Assembly (NCBI RefSeq): GCF_900111905.1
Contig: NZ_FOKM01000005.1
Coordinates: 186,001 to 250,000 of the forward strand
Length of the DNA: 64,000 bases
Direction of reading: 5' to 3'
Source: Rhizobium sp. NFR07
GTDB taxonomy: Bacteria; Pseudomonadota; Alphaproteobacteria; Rhizobiales; Rhizobiaceae
The position numbers were made by a program, and so were the translations under genes. Positions within the stretch are counted from its first letter, which is position 1; every line of letters starts with the position of its first letter. Under the pieces are notes generated by a model that worked only from the letters and a program-made list of their open reading frames with translations, was not told the DNA's origin and did no database searches. Below, piece by piece: positions 11,325 through 21,229 of the stretch.

Positions 11325-11999
11325 ATGCGGCTGACGGCCGAGAATTTGAGCGCCAGGCGCGGCGAAGATCTGATTTTCAAGGATATTTCCTTCACCCTCG
11401 GCTCTGGCGAGAGCCTTGTGCTGACGGGCCGCAACGGTTCGGGCAAGTCGACGCTTTTGCGCACGGTCGCAGGGCTTCTGCGCCCCGAGAGCGGCCGCAT
11501 AAGCTGGGTTTCCAACGGATCCGAGGCCGGCATGCGCACCGCCGAAGCCTGTCACTATCTCGGCCACCGCAATGCGATGAAGGCGGAGCTGTCGGTCTCC
11601 GAGAACCTCTCCTTCTGGCGCGACTTTCTCGGTAATTTTGCCGCCGGGCGCGATTCCGACAGGCCGGTTTCGGCGCGCAAGGGCATGCCGATCGGCGACG
11701 CGGCGGAAGCGGTTGGCCTGGGCGGCATCACCCATCTGCCCTTCGGTTATCTCTCCGCCGGCCAGCAGCGCCGCATGGCCTTCGCCAAGCTCCTCGTCGC
11801 CTGGCGCCCGGTGTGGATCCTCGATGAACCGACGGCGGCGCTGGATGTCAGTGCGGAAGAAGTGTTCACAGCGTTGATAAAGGAACATCTGGCCGCTGGC
11901 GGCATCGTGCTTGCCGCGACGCATCAGCCGCTCGGGCTGGAGGATGCGCGGGAATTGCGGATGACGGGCTTTGCCGGCGTGATGGAGGAGATATGGTGA
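11325..11999 (+). CDS. ccmA: Heme exporter ATP-binding protein CcmA
   Basis: 224-residue ABC ATPase. Walker A GRNGSGKST is at 35-43, the signature is LSAGQQRR and Walker B is WILDEPTAALD. It starts at MRLTAENLSA; an in-frame ATG ten codons earlier is less likely since the family begins here and an AAGG lies upstream. CcmA with CcmB and CcmC loads heme onto CcmE in System I cytochrome c maturation. It is first in ccmABCDG, separated from ccmB by a 262-base palindrome-rich insert, which is unusual for this operon. Confidence 0.95.
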   Translation: MRLTAENLSARRGEDLIFKDISFTLGSGESLVLTGRNGSGKSTLLRTVAGLLRPESGRISWVSNGSEAGMRTAEACHYLGHRNAMKAELSVSENLSFWRDFLGNFAAGRDSDRPVSARKGMPIGDAAEAVGLGGITHLPFGYLSAGQQRRMAFAKLLVAWRPVWILDEPTAALDVSAEEVFTALIKEHLAAGGIVLAATHQPLGLEDARELRMTGFAGVMEEIW

Positions 12000-12022
12000 C
12001 CCATTATCGTCTCGCCCAGTCC

Positions 12023-12195
12023 GCCCCCCTCTGCCCTGCCGGGCATCTCCCCCACAAGGGGGGAGATCAGCTGGGCGCATGCTCCTCGGCCCACTTCAAT
12101 CCTTTCACAAAGCGCGTGCTTTTTGGAGGAGCGAAGGTCAGACCTCTTGTGATCTCCCCCCTTGTGGGGGAGATGTCCGGCAGGACAGAGGGGGG
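12023..12195. repeat. Inverted pair of palindromic intergenic repeats between ccmA and ccmB
   Basis: Two copies of one element in opposite orientation, 12023-12068 and 12151-12195, about 82 bases apart. Each holds CCTGCCGGGCATCTCC-like sequence next to an ATCTCCCCC...GGGGGAGAT palindrome, and each ends in a CCCCTCTG or CAGAGGGG tract. The same element occurs twice inside ftsY (18265-18309 and 18483-18529). Between the copies GCTCCTC and GAGGAGC form another inverted pair. Rhizobial genomes carry many such short palindromic mosaic elements; I cannot fix the published name. Confidence 0.85.
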
Positions 12196-12261
12196 TAACT
12201 CCGCCCACCAAGACAACTGCCCGGCACCCATGGCAGGAAGCCACATTCGAAAGTCCGCCCG

Positions 12262-12921
12262 ATGACCGCCCTCCTTCTCCGCGACCTCAAACTCTCGGTC
12301 CGTGCCGGCGGTGGGGCGCTGATCGGCGTGCTGTTCTTCATGACCGTCGTCGCCGTCATCCCCTTCGGCGTCGGTCCCGATCTCAACCTTCTCTCCCGCA
12401 TAGGCCCCGCCATCGTCTGGATCGGCGCGCTGCTTTCCGCCCTGCTCGGCCTCGACCGCATGTTCCAGACGGACCGGGAGGATGGATCGCTCGACCTGAT
12501 CCTGATGCAGGAGCATCCGCTGGCGCTGACGGTGCTCGTCAAGTGCCTCGCCCACTGGCTGGGCAACGGCCTGCCGCTGGTCATCGCTTCTCCGCTGCTC
12601 GGCCTGTTCATGAACATGGACGAAGTGGCGATCGGCGCGACCATGCTGACTCTTCTGGTCGGCACGCCGGCGCTGACCTTCATCGGGGCCGTCGGTGCTG
12701 CGGTTGCCGTAGCGCTTCCCCGCGGCGGTCTGCTCGTCTCCATCCTCGTCCTGCCGCTTGCCGTCCCGGTGCTGATCTTCGGCGTCAGCGCTTCCTATGC
12801 TGCCGTGCAGGATCCCGCCCCGTTTATGCCGCCTTTCTTGATATTGCTGGCTATCACGATGTTTTTTGCGGTAATCGGTCCAGCAGGCGCCGCGCTGGCT
12901 TTGAGAAATGCAGCCGATTGA
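12262..12921 (+). CDS. ccmB: Heme exporter membrane protein CcmB
   Basis: 219 residues with six hydrophobic helices, matching CcmB along its length, including DREDGSLDLILMQ in the first cytoplasmic region. It is the membrane subunit of the CcmAB transporter that drives release of holo-CcmE in cytochrome c maturation. No strong ribosome site precedes the ATG. It follows the palindromic repeat insert and is read together with ccmC, 64 bases downstream. Confidence 0.94.
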   Translation: MTALLLRDLKLSVRAGGGALIGVLFFMTVVAVIPFGVGPDLNLLSRIGPAIVWIGALLSALLGLDRMFQTDREDGSLDLILMQEHPLALTVLVKCLAHWLGNGLPLVIASPLLGLFMNMDEVAIGATMLTLLVGTPALTFIGAVGAAVAVALPRGGLLVSILVLPLAVPVLIFGVSASYAAVQDPAPFMPPFLILLAITMFFAVIGPAGAALALRNAAD

Positions 12922-12985
12922 CTAGAAGCAAAGTCAAAGGGCGGCCTACCGATTAAGAAGAGCCCCATCGAGTAGAACAATTACG

Positions 12986-13756
12986 ATGTCCGACAGTCTC
13001 GCGATCACCAAACTGAGCGATCTCGCCAACCCGACCCGGTTTCTGGCTCTCGCCGCGCGCCTCCTGCCCTGGATGGCCGCGATCACCGCGATCCTGTTTG
13101 CGATCGGCCTTTACCTGAGTTTTTCCGGCGAAGGCGACTACCAGCAGGGCATGACGGTGCGCATCATGTATATCCATGTGCCGGCCGCCTGGCTGTCGAT
13201 GATGTGTTATACGGTCATGGCGCTATCGGCGATCGGCACCCTGGTCTGGCGTCATCCGCTGGCCGACGTCTCCCACAAGGCGGCAGCCCCGCTCGGCGCC
13301 GCCTTCACCCTGATCGCGCTCGCCACCGGCTCCCTCTGGGGCAAGCCGATGTGGGGAACATGGTGGGTCTGGGACGCGCGCCTCACCTCCGTCTTCGTCC
13401 TGTTCCTGATGTATCTCGGCCTGATCGCCTTGAACCGCGCCATGGACGATCCGAGCAGGGCCGCACGGGTTTCCGCCGTGCTGATCCTTGTCGGCTTCGT
13501 CAACATTCCGATCATCAAGTTTTCGGTCGACTGGTGGAACACGCTGCATCAGCCGGCGAGCGTCGTTCGCCTGGATGGCCCGACGATCGACCAGTCCTTC
13601 CTCTGGCCGCTGCTGATCATGGCGATCGCCTTCACAATGCTGTTCTTCACCCTGCATGTCGCCGCCATGCGCAACGAGATCTGGCGCCGCCGCGTCACCG
13701 CCCAGCGCCGCATGGCCGCCCGCATGGCCGGCCAGACCAATGCGAAGGAGGCGTAA
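12986..13756 (+). CDS. ccmC: Heme exporter protein CcmC
   Basis: 256-residue integral membrane protein. It has the tryptophan-rich WWD signature ([13 protein letters not shown], residues 123-135) and the two periplasmic histidines expected of the heme handling protein family, His64 in MYIHVPAAW and a second in LHQPAS. CcmC delivers heme to the chaperone CcmE. It lies one base before ccmD, within the ccm operon. Confidence 0.96.
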   Translation: MSDSLAITKLSDLANPTRFLALAARLLPWMAAITAILFAIGLYLSFSGEGDYQQGMTVRIMYIHVPAAWLSMMCYTVMALSAIGTLVWRHPLADVSHKAAAPLGAAFTLIALATGSLWGKPMWGTWWVWDARLTSVFVLFLMYLGLIALNRAMDDPSRAARVSAVLILVGFVNIPIIKFSVDWWNTLHQPASVVRLDGPTIDQSFLWPLLIMAIAFTMLFFTLHVAAMRNEIWRRRVTAQRRMAARMAGQTNAKEA

Positions 13757-13757
13757 G

Positions 13758-13943
13758 ATGAGCCACCTCTTCTATATCAGCGCGTCCTATATCGTCGCCG
13801 GCATCGTCACGCTCTGTCTGATCGCCTGGGTGTGGCTGGATGGCCGCGCCCGGCAGCGGGAACTGGCCGAACTCGAGGCCTCCGGCATCCGCCGCCGCTC
13901 GGCAAGGCCGGCCGCCCCGACCGAGACCGGAGGGCCGGCATGA
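13758..13943 (+). CDS. ccmD: Heme exporter protein CcmD
   Basis: 61-residue protein with one hydrophobic helix (about residues 5-24: [20 protein letters not shown]), then a basic cytoplasmic tail. This is the usual build of CcmD, which stabilises the CcmABC-CcmE complex. The start at 13758 is one base after the ccmC stop codon, with GAAGGAGG just upstream. The 3' end overlaps ccmG by four bases (ATGA). Confidence 0.9.
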   Translation: MSHLFYISASYIVAGIVTLCLIAWVWLDGRARQRELAELEASGIRRRSARPAAPTETGGPA

Positions 13944-14551
13944 CCACCGACGCCGACAATACCGAGCTCAAGCCGCGCCGCAGCCGCGCCCGTTACGCGC
14001 TGGCGCTCATCCCCCTTGCCGTCTTTGCAGGTTTCGCCGTGATCGCCGGCAAGATGCTCTATGACCAGGACGTCAACGGCCTCGACGTTTCCGCCATCCC
14101 CTCGGCCCTAATCGGCAAGACCGCGCCGTCCCTGACACTGCCGCCGCTGGAAGGCTCCAATACCGCGGCGCTGACCGATGGGGCGATGAAGGGCAAGCTG
14201 ACCCTCGTCAACGTCTTCGCATCCTGGTGCGTGCCCTGCCGGCAGGAACACCCGATCCTGAAGGAACTGGCGAACGACAGCCGATTGAACATCGTCGGCA
14301 TCAACTACAAGGACCGCAACGACAACGCGCTGCGTTTCCTCGGCGAACTCGGCAACCCTTACAAGGCGATCGGCGTCGATCCGAACGGCAAGGCGGCGAT
14401 AGACTGGGGCGTCTATGGCATTCCGGAAAGCTATCTCGTCGGCCCCGACGGAACGATCCTCTACAAGAAGGTCGGCCCCTTCGATGAGCGCAGCCTGACC
14501 CAGGGCCTGATGCCGGCGATCGAAAAGGCCTCAACCAAGGCCGGTTCCTGA
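13940..14551 (+). CDS. ccmG: Thiol:disulfide interchange protein CcmG/DsbE
   Basis: 203 residues: an N-terminal membrane anchor (about 19-37), then a periplasmic thioredoxin fold with the active-site pair Cys97-x-x-Cys100 in [11 protein letters not shown] and the conserved [15 protein letters not shown] cis-proline loop. It keeps the CxxCH cysteines of apocytochrome c reduced. Its ATG overlaps the ccmD stop. It is the last gene of the operon here; ccmE, ccmF and ccmH are not adjacent. Confidence 0.95.
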   Translation: MTTDADNTELKPRRSRARYALALIPLAVFAGFAVIAGKMLYDQDVNGLDVSAIPSALIGKTAPSLTLPPLEGSNTAALTDGAMKGKLTLVNVFASWCVPCRQEHPILKELANDSRLNIVGINYKDRNDNALRFLGELGNPYKAIGVDPNGKAAIDWGVYGIPESYLVGPDGTILYKKVGPFDERSLTQGLMPAIEKASTKAGS

Positions 14552-14576
14552 AGCAATTCCAGCAAAGCGGGATGCT

Positions 14577-15761
14577 TTACGAGACCACTCGAAGAGTCGG
14601 CGGGCTGTCCGGTGGACGCTGGCCTTCGCTGATGACCCGGTTGCGCCCGGCATTCTTCGCAACATAAAGGCAGGCATCCGCCCGCGCGATGGCATCATGT
14701 ACCGAATGATCGCCTGGTGCCGTGGTGGACACGCCGAAGCTCGCCGTGATCGATCCGAGGACGCCCTGCCCGCTCCAGTCCATTGCCTCGAAGGCAAGCC
14801 GCGCCTCCTCGGCCATGTCGGCCGCATCCGTGCGGCTGACATCGGGCAGGAAGGTGACGAACTCCTCGCCGCCGAAACGCGCGATTGCGGAGGCATTCCT
14901 GAAACTTGCCCGAAGGCGCTCCGCAAAGCCGATAATCACATGATCGCCGGCGGCATGGCCGAACCGGTCGTTCACCTGCTTGAAATGATCGATATCGCCG
15001 ATGATCACAGCGCCGGCGGGAAAGGCCCCATCCTTCGCGTCCGGCAGCGCCTGCTCGAAACCGCGCCGGTTGAGAAGATCGGTCAGCGGATCATGCTCGG
15101 CGGCGCGACGGTGGCCGGTCACGACGTCGAAGACGACCGACCCCAGCACCGTCAGCGCCATGACGAAGCCGATGATGCTGGCAAAAACCTGCATCAGGAA
15201 AGCATAGTCCGACGACAGGAACTGGTCGAGCGAGGCGAAATCGCCGGCCGATGTCGAGACCAGAAGGACGGTGACGCGCACCGCCGTCTCGAACACGACG
15301 AGCGATGCCATGCCGACGAGCATCTTGTCGATCGGCGATCTGGCATGCTTCCAGACCGCGAAGACCGAGATGGCGAGCAGAACGGCCAGCGATGCGTCGC
15401 CGATCACAAGCTGCGATCTCAGGTCCTCGCGAACAACGATCAGCCAGCAGACGACGGCAAAGGCGCCGATGGCGAATTCGAACCGGGTCCAGAACCATGT
15501 CGGGCGATTGAAACGGACCAGTAACGCTTGGCCGTAGGAGAAGAAGGCCGCAAAGAACAGCAGGTTGGAAAAGATCGCCTGGATGGGCAGCGGCAGCCAA
15601 TAGGCCAGAATGGGAAAGGCGAAGCCGAACGCCGCGCAGATGTAACCCAGACCCCAATAGCGGGCTGAGCCGGGAGACCAGCGGTTGGCAATCAGGAAAA
15701 TCGTGCCGAAGACAAAAAAGATGAACGGCAATAAATAGGCAAAATTATCGGTCTGTTCCAT
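14577..15761 (-). CDS. Membrane-bound diguanylate cyclase (GGDEF domain)
   Basis: 394 residues. About six or seven hydrophobic helices cover the first 215 residues, followed by a GGDEF domain with the active site GGEEF at 297-301, so c-di-GMP synthesis is expected. The usual RxxD inhibitory site would lie five residues before the active site, but RNAS stands there, so product inhibition at this site is probably lost. I choose the ATG at 15761 with an AGGG just upstream over the GTG at 15773. The sensory module has no periplasmic domain I can name. It converges on ccmG. Confidence 0.9.
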   Translation of the reverse strand: MEQTDNFAYLLPFIFFVFGTIFLIANRWSPGSARYWGLGYICAAFGFAFPILAYWLPLPIQAIFSNLLFFAAFFSYGQALLVRFNRPTWFWTRFEFAIGAFAVVCWLIVVREDLRSQLVIGDASLAVLLAISVFAVWKHARSPIDKMLVGMASLVVFETAVRVTVLLVSTSAGDFASLDQFLSSDYAFLMQVFASIIGFVMALTVLGSVVFDVVTGHRRAAEHDPLTDLLNRRGFEQALPDAKDGAFPAGAVIIGDIDHFKQVNDRFGHAAGDHVIIGFAERLRASFRNASAIARFGGEEFVTFLPDVSRTDAADMAEEARLAFEAMDWSGQGVLGSITASFGVSTTAPGDHSVHDAIARADACLYVAKNAGRNRVISEGQRPPDSPPTLRVVS

Positions 15762-15875
15762 CGGACCCTGCACTGGAAGCCATCATGCTCCCATCGATAT
15801 GTGCGACACTCCTAGGCTTTGAACCTTAACAATTTGACGTCAGCCGAGGGGCAAAAACCACTCATGCGCAAGGCT

Positions 15876-16463
15876 TTAGCCGAGCGCGCCCTGCCAGGTC
15901 CTGATCGCCTCGACCGGCCACACGAGCATCAGCACGTTGAGGGTAAGATTATCGCGGATCAGCCAGCCGGTGAAGAGTTCGAAGGCAATGGCGACCAAAA
16001 CCGTCAGCCACGCCGGCACGCGAGCAGCAAACAGGAAGCCGAGCGCCATGAACACCGTGTCCATTGCCGAGTTCAGGATGCTGTCGCCGGAATAGCCGAG
16101 CGCCATCGTCGCGGTACGATAGCGGTCGATGATCAAGGGCGAGTTCTCAGCGATCTCCCAGGCGGCCTCGATCAGCACCGCAAGCGACAGGCGTGCCGAC
16201 AGCGGCGCGCGTCGCAGGATGAGCCAGCCGAGCCCATAAAACAGGAAGCCGTGGATGATGTGGGAGGGCGTATACCAGTCGGCCAGATGCTGCGAATTGC
16301 CGGGCGAGTTCACCCCCGGCTCGAACAGCTTCACATAACCGCACTCACAGATCGGGATGCGGCCCATGGCATAGAGGATAACGATCTGAGCCAGGAACAG
16401 GACGAGCGCGACAACGAGCCAGCGCCGGGCGGGATGTGTCTCGCCCGGTATCAGCACCGTCAC
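15876..16463 (-). CDS. DUF2585 family membrane protein (UPF0314)
   Basis: 195 residues with about five hydrophobic helices. [16 protein letters not shown] and [12 protein letters not shown] are hallmarks of DUF2585, an alphaproteobacterial family of unknown function. The GTG start overlaps the stop of the septation gene by four bases (GTGA), so translation is coupled. It is the last gene of the dapF-mtaB-ftsY-yciB run. The strict coupling with yciB hints at an envelope role, by context only. Confidence 0.88.
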   Translation of the reverse strand: MTVLIPGETHPARRWLVVALVLFLAQIVILYAMGRIPICECGYVKLFEPGVNSPGNSQHLADWYTPSHIIHGFLFYGLGWLILRRAPLSARLSLAVLIEAAWEIAENSPLIIDRYRTATMALGYSGDSILNSAMDTVFMALGFLFAARVPAWLTVLVAIAFELFTGWLIRDNLTLNVLMLVWPVEAIRTWQGALG

Positions 16464-17113
16464 TTCTCACCCTCGGCAGCAGCCGTGTCCTGAACCGTAT
16501 GCCGCATGATCAGCGGCATCTGAGACAGCGTGAAGAGAATGGTGATCGGCATCGTGCCCCAGACCTTGAAATTGACCCAGGCCTCGTCGGAGAAATTGCG
16601 CCAGACGACCTCGTTCAGCACCGCGAGAAAGAAGAAGAAGATGCCCCAGCGCAGCGTCAGTTTCTTCCAGCCCTCCGCATCGAGCTGGAAGGCCGAATTG
16701 AAGACGTAGCCGAGCAGCGACTTGCCGAAGAACAGGCCACCGAGAAGCAGCACGCCGAACAGCGTGTTAACGATGGTCGGCTTCATCTTGATGAAGGTTT
16801 CGTCCTGCAGCCAGATCGACAGCGATCCGAACACCAGCACTACGATGCCCGAGACGAAGGGCATGACCGGCAGGTGCTTGAAGACGATCTTTGAAATGAT
16901 CAGCGAGATCACGGTGGCAACCATGAACAGCGCGGTCGCGATCAATAGCGGGCCGCCGATCGCCGAAAGCGCCGGGAACTTGCTGACCAGCCACTCGCCG
17001 CGCAGGTTGCCAAAGAAGAACACCAGAAGCGGGCCAAGCTCCAAGGCCATCTTCAGGCCCGGATGCTGCTTCTCTTCCTTGGTCGGCGTGGTATCGCTTT
17101 CGATCGTCTGCAT
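16460..17113 (-). CDS. yciB: Inner membrane septation protein A (YciB/IspZ family)
   Basis: 217 residues with five to six hydrophobic helices starting near residue 22 ([13 protein letters not shown], the family hallmark). The ATG at 17113 is preferred to a TTG at 17143, which would add ten unlike residues. The family is linked to cell-envelope synthesis and septation; deletion in Shigella blocks septation. It sits between ftsY and the DUF2585 gene and overlaps the latter. The C-terminal tail is short and charged. Confidence 0.92.
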   Translation of the reverse strand: MQTIESDTTPTKEEKQHPGLKMALELGPLLVFFFGNLRGEWLVSKFPALSAIGGPLLIATALFMVATVISLIISKIVFKHLPVMPFVSGIVVLVFGSLSIWLQDETFIKMKPTIVNTLFGVLLLGGLFFGKSLLGYVFNSAFQLDAEGWKKLTLRWGIFFFFLAVLNEVVWRNFSDEAWVNFKVWGTMPITILFTLSQMPLIMRHTVQDTAAAEGEK

Positions 17114-17183
17114 GGGGTCCAACTTAAACAGGGGGCCAATCAAAATCTATTGTTGCGCGGAGCCAGATCGTTTTTCTGTGTCA

Positions 17184-18872
17184 TCAATGCGGCGCCGGTG
17201 CCAGCCCGGCGATCGCCTCGGCAAAATCCTTCGCCTCGAAGGGTTCGAGATCGTCGACACCTTCGCCGACGCCGATGAAATAGACCGGCAGCCTATGCTT
17301 GGCGGCGATGGCGACCAGGATGCCGCCCCGCGCCGTGCCGTCGAGCTTGGTCATGATCAACCCGCTGACGCCCGCGACATTGCGGAAGATCTCCACCTGG
17401 TTCATGGCATTCTGGCCGGTCGTGGCATCGAGCGTCTGCAGAACCGTATGCGGCGCATCCGGATCGAGCTTGCCGAGCACGCGGACGATCTTTTCCAGTT
17501 CCGCCATCAGTTCGGCCTTGTTCTGCAGGCGGCCGGCCGTATCGATGATCAGAACGTCGGACTTCTTTTCCTTCGCCTGCACATAGGCATCGTAGGCGAG
17601 CCCTGCGGCATCGGCGCCGAGCTTGGTGCCGATGAATTCGGAATTGGTGCGATCCGCCCAGATCTTCAGCTGTTCGATGGCGGCAGCGCGGAACGTATCG
17701 CCGGCGGCGAGCATGACCTTGAGGCCGGAGCCTGAAAGTTTCGCCGCCAGCTTGCCGATCGTCGTCGTCTTGCCCGTGCCGTTGACGCCGACGACGAGAA
17801 TGACATGCGGCTTGTGATTGAGATCGAGCTGCAGCGGTTTTGCAACCGGCGCCAGAACCTTGGTGATTTCCGCCGACATGATGCGCGACACGTCCTCGCC
17901 GGTCACATCCTTGCCGTAACGTTCGGAAGACAAGGTTCCGGTGATCCGCATCGCCGTCTCGACGCCGAGATCGGCCTGGATCAACAGATCCTCCAGATCC
18001 TCCAGCGTCTCGTCGTCCAGCTTGCGCTTGGTGAAGAGCGCCGCGATCTGGCCGGTGAGCTGCGACGAGGTGCGCGCAAGTCCGGCGCGCAGGCGCTGGA
18101 ACCATGTAAGCTTGAGCGGCGGCACGACGGCCACGGCTTCCGGCTCGGACTTGGAGGTGGAGAAGCCTTTAGGAAGGACAGGGGGCGTAGCCACCGCCTC
18201 GCTTGGGCTGGAAACGTTCGTTGCTACAGCCTCTTCGCTGCCGGCATCGGTGGATGTGGAAACACCCCCCTCTGTCCTGCCGGACATCTCCCCCACAAGG
18301 GGGGAGATTGGCCCGTGGCCTGCCGCTCGCTTTTCCGCAGACGCCGAGCGCACTGAAACGTCATCGTCGGCCACAGGTTCGTTATCCGCACTCGTTCCGG
18401 CATCCGTGACGATGCCGGCATGCGCGCCATTCTCGGCCACCTTCTCGCTCCGGTCAGACGCAGCCGGCGACGGCGCATCCGTGATCTCCCCCCCTGTGGG
18501 GGAGATGCCCGGCAGGGCAGAGGGGGGTGTTTCAGCGGAAGGTGCCGTCTCCGCTTCAGCCTCGGCCTCCAGCAAGGAGAGCGGTACGACGCCTAGATCA
18601 GACGTCTCTTCGATACCGGGAAGAACCGCGGCGGCCTCATCATCGTCGGCAACGTCATCCGATGGCCCGCCCGCAGTATCCATCTCTACCGGCGTCACCG
18701 GATCGACAGGTGCGACCGGCAGATCCTCATCCCGCGGCTTCGGCTCAAGCTCAGCCTGGACGGCAGCAACATCCTCCGCCTGCTTGGGCGCCTGCTCCGC
18801 TACGGGCGGCTCGACAGGCTGCTCGACGGGCTTGTCGCCGAAGGTGAAGACGCGTTTGATGAAGCTTACCAT
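17184..18872 (-). CDS. ftsY: Signal recognition particle receptor FtsY, with repeat-derived inserts in the acidic N-terminal domain
   Basis: 562 residues. The C-terminal NG GTPase (from about 255) is complete: G1 GVNGTGKTT at 362-370, DTAGR at 444-448 and TKLDGTARGG near 520. It receives SRP-bound ribosomes at the membrane and works with Ffh, coded at 24.7 kb. Residues 1-250 form the usual acidic, variable A domain. Residues 115-131 and 187-204 are the direct translation of two inverted copies of the palindromic repeat that also lies between ccmA and ccmB, kept in frame. The gene follows mtaB by 19 bases and probably belongs to the dapF operon. Confidence 0.96.
   Translation of the reverse strand: MVSFIKRVFTFGDKPVEQPVEPPVAEQAPKQAEDVAAVQAELEPKPRDEDLPVAPVDPVTPVEMDTAGGPSDDVADDDEAAAVLPGIEETSDLGVVPLSLLEAEAEAETAPSAETPPSALPGISPTGGEITDAPSPAASDRSEKVAENGAHAGIVTDAGTSADNEPVADDDVSVRSASAEKRAAGHGPISPLVGEMSGRTEGGVSTSTDAGSEEAVATNVSSPSEAVATPPVLPKGFSTSKSEPEAVAVVPPLKLTWFQRLRAGLARTSSQLTGQIAALFTKRKLDDETLEDLEDLLIQADLGVETAMRITGTLSSERYGKDVTGEDVSRIMSAEITKVLAPVAKPLQLDLNHKPHVILVVGVNGTGKTTTIGKLAAKLSGSGLKVMLAAGDTFRAAAIEQLKIWADRTNSEFIGTKLGADAAGLAYDAYVQAKEKKSDVLIIDTAGRLQNKAELMAELEKIVRVLGKLDPDAPHTVLQTLDATTGQNAMNQVEIFRNVAGVSGLIMTKLDGTARGGILVAIAAKHRLPVYFIGVGEGVDDLEPFEAKDFAEAIAGLAPAPH
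18265..18309. repeat. Palindromic intergenic-type repeat, copy inside ftsY (proximal)
   Basis: Same sequence family as 12023-12068 and in the same orientation, lying within the ftsY reading frame. On the coding strand it gives ISPLVGEMSGRTEGG and adjoining residues. Confidence 0.9.
18483..18529. repeat. Palindromic intergenic-type repeat, copy inside ftsY (distal)
   Basis: Inverted relative to the copy at 18265-18309 and matching 12151-12195. On the coding strand it gives TPPSALPGISPTGGEI within the FtsY acidic domain. Confidence 0.9.
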
Positions 18873-18891
18873 TACTTACAATCCGTTTCGG

Positions 18892-20172
18892 TCAGGCCGC
18901 CTGCTCGTGGGCAGCCATCACCCGCATGTCGAGATGTTTGCCGTTATGTCCTGTAATCATAACGCGCTGAATGTCACGGGGAACCAGCCCCGGCGCTGCA
19001 ACCAGCGAAAAGTTTTCCGTATGCGCCATGCCGTTGTTTTCGACGACAATGGCCTGCTCCGTCCCGATCATCCGTTCCAGATGCGCATGATGCAACGCCT
19101 CGCCGCGCGCACGAAGCCTTGCCGCGCGCTCCTTCACCAGCGCGCGATCCACCTGCGGCATGCGCGCTGCCGGCGTGCCGGGGCGCGGGCTGTATGGGAA
19201 GACATGCAGGAACGAAATGCCGGCCTCTTCCGCAAGCGTTGCCGCGCCCTCGAACATCTCTTCCGTCTCGGTCGGAAAACCGGCGATCATGTCCGCCCCG
19301 AAGGCGATTTCCGGCCGCAGACGCCGTGCCTGTTCGACAAAGGCCAACGCCTCAGCGCGCGAATGCCGACGCTTCATCCGCTTCAAAATCATGTCGTCGC
19401 CATGCTGCAGCGACAGGTGCAGATGCGGCATGAAGCGCTGCTCGTCGGCGATCAGATCCCAGAGGTGATTGTCCGCCTCGATGCTGTCGATGGAAGACAG
19501 GCGCAGACGCAGGATTTCCGGCACCTGCTTGAGGAGCGTCTTGGCGAGATAACCCAATGTCGGCTGGCCCGGCAGCTCGGCACCGTAGCTCGTCGCATCG
19601 ACGCCGGTCAGCACGATCTCGCGATAACCGCTCTCGGTCAGCCTGCGGGCCTGTTCCACCACTGCGCCCATCGGCACCGAGCGGGAATTGCCGCGGCCAT
19701 AAGGGATGATGCAGAAGGTGCAGCGATGGTCGCAGCCGTTCTGCACCTGGATGAAGGCGCGCACATGCCCGTCGATATGCTTCACCATCTGCGGCGCCGT
19801 GGCCTTGACGCTCATGATGTCGTTGACGCGTAGCTTTTCTTCCGCCGAGACGCCGAAATCCGGCAGGCCGCGATAAGAGTTGCTCTTCAGCTTCTCCTCG
19901 TTGCCTAAAACGGCATCGACTTCCGCCATGTCGGCAAAAGTCTGTTTTTCCGTCTGCGCCGCGCAGCCGGTGACGATGATGCGCGCATGCGGGTTTTCTC
20001 GTCGCGCACGGCGGATCGCCTGCCGTGCCTGGCGCACCGCCTCGCCGGTGACGGCGCAGGTATTGACCAGCACGGCATTGTTGAGGCCCGCCTTTTCGGC
20101 CTCGGCCCGCATCACTTCCGATTCATAGGTATTGAGCCGACAGCCGAAGGTTATGACCTCGACGCCGCTCAA
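18892..20172 (-). CDS. mtaB: tRNA t6A37 methylthiotransferase MtaB
   Basis: 426 residues with the methylthiotransferase order of domains. An N-terminal UPF0004 domain carries Cys11, Cys39 and Cys70 (second cluster). A radical-SAM domain carries Cys147, Cys151 and Cys154 in [11 protein letters not shown]-terminal TRAM-like region follows. It converts t6A to ms2t6A at tRNA position 37. The ATG overlaps the dapF stop codon by four bases. MtaB rather than MiaB or RimO is chosen from the CRLNTYES start and the STSYG-free spacing typical of the group; ms2 specificity is inferred. Confidence 0.93.
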   Translation of the reverse strand: MSGVEVITFGCRLNTYESEVMRAEAEKAGLNNAVLVNTCAVTGEAVRQARQAIRRARRENPHARIIVTGCAAQTEKQTFADMAEVDAVLGNEEKLKSNSYRGLPDFGVSAEEKLRVNDIMSVKATAPQMVKHIDGHVRAFIQVQNGCDHRCTFCIIPYGRGNSRSVPMGAVVEQARRLTESGYREIVLTGVDATSYGAELPGQPTLGYLAKTLLKQVPEILRLRLSSIDSIEADNHLWDLIADEQRFMPHLHLSLQHGDDMILKRMKRRHSRAEALAFVEQARRLRPEIAFGADMIAGFPTETEEMFEGAATLAEEAGISFLHVFPYSPRPGTPAARMPQVDRALVKERAARLRARGEALHHAHLERMIGTEQAIVVENNGMAHTENFSLVAAPGLVPRDIQRVMITGHNGKHLDMRVMAAHEQAA

Positions 20173-21071
20173 TTTGCCTTCACCTCGGGCTCTTCGTCAC
20201 GGGAAAAAGCGCCGGTTTCCGGGTCCACCTTGCCGGACCACTCCCATTCCGCCGGGCCGGTCATGACGACATGATCGTCCTCCCGCCAGTCGATGACGAG
20301 CGGCTGGCGCGTGGGCGCCGTGGCGACATCGATCGTCACCCTGCGGCCCGTGCGGCCCGTGCGCGCGGCAGATACGGCAGCGGCACAGGCGGCCGAACCG
20401 CAGGCAAGCGTCAGACCCGCGCCGCGCTCCCACGTGCGGGTGCGCAGGCTGTCGCCGGAAGTGACCTGCGCCAGCGTGATATTGGCCTTTTCCGGAAACA
20501 TCGGATGGTTTTCCAGCATCGGACCGAACCGCTCCAGGTCGAAATTCATCGGGTCCTTGTCGACCCAGAAGATCGCATGCGGATTGCCCATGGACATCGC
20601 GGCCGGCGAGTGCAGGATCGGCTTGTCGATCGGCCCGATCTGCAGCTCGATCCGACTGGTATCGACGAATTCCTCGGCAAGCGGGATCCTGTCCCAGGCA
20701 AAGACCGGCTTGCCCATGTCGACGGAAATAGTGCCGTCCTCATGCTCCTCAGCGTTCAGGATGCCCGCGACGGTCTGGAAGGTGAAGGTCTTGCGGCCCG
20801 TCTCGGAGGCCAGCGCCTGCACCACGCAGCGCGTGCCGTTGCCGCAGGCCTGCGCCTTGGTACCATCGCAATTCAGGATATCGATCCAGGCGTCGGTGCC
20901 TTGCGCCTTCGGATCATGGATCGCCATGATCTGGTCGAACTGGGTCGCCGGATCGGCATTGAGCGCGATCGCGGCGGCAGCCGTCACCTTGTCGGTGCGG
21001 CCGCGCATGTCGACGACCAGGATCTTGTTGCCAAGCCCGTTCATACGCGCAAATTCGACCTGTCCTGCCAT
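20169..21071 (-). CDS. dapF: Diaminopimelate epimerase
   Basis: 300 residues, with both catalytic cysteines: Cys76 in ACGNGTRC and Cys224 in LACGSAAC. The NGLGNKILV start is the family form; many homologues have GLGNDF, so the Lys at the substrate loop is a small deviation shared with rhizobia as far as I recall. It interconverts LL- and meso-diaminopimelate for peptidoglycan and lysine synthesis. It is the first gene of the run leading to mtaB, ftsY, yciB and DUF2585. Confidence 0.96.
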   Translation of the reverse strand: MAGQVEFARMNGLGNKILVVDMRGRTDKVTAAAAIALNADPATQFDQIMAIHDPKAQGTDAWIDILNCDGTKAQACGNGTRCVVQALASETGRKTFTFQTVAGILNAEEHEDGTISVDMGKPVFAWDRIPLAEEFVDTSRIELQIGPIDKPILHSPAAMSMGNPHAIFWVDKDPMNFDLERFGPMLENHPMFPEKANITLAQVTSGDSLRTRTWERGAGLTLACGSAACAAAVSAARTGRTGRRVTIDVATAPTRQPLVIDWREDDHVVMTGPAEWEWSGKVDPETGAFSRDEEPEVKAN

Positions 21072-21229
21072 GATGCTGATCCATATGCGGGCGCCAAACC
21101 AACAATGGCCCGCTTCTTCAAGGCGTATATGGCCGAAAGCGCCGCAAATTACCAGTGCCGGTGCATGGCCCTAAAGATTGGCGCACCGCCTCATCGCGTG
21201 TTAGGGGAGCCGCAAAAGAGGCTTTGATC

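Noticed and set aside
12067..12743. Minus-strand frames running through the ccmA-ccmB repeat into ccmB
   Set aside because: They consist of repeat sequence plus antisense ccmB; not a gene.
17941..19833. 630-codon frame antisense to ftsY and mtaB
   Set aside because: Spans two firmly identified genes and the gap between them, with Ser-rich low complexity translation.
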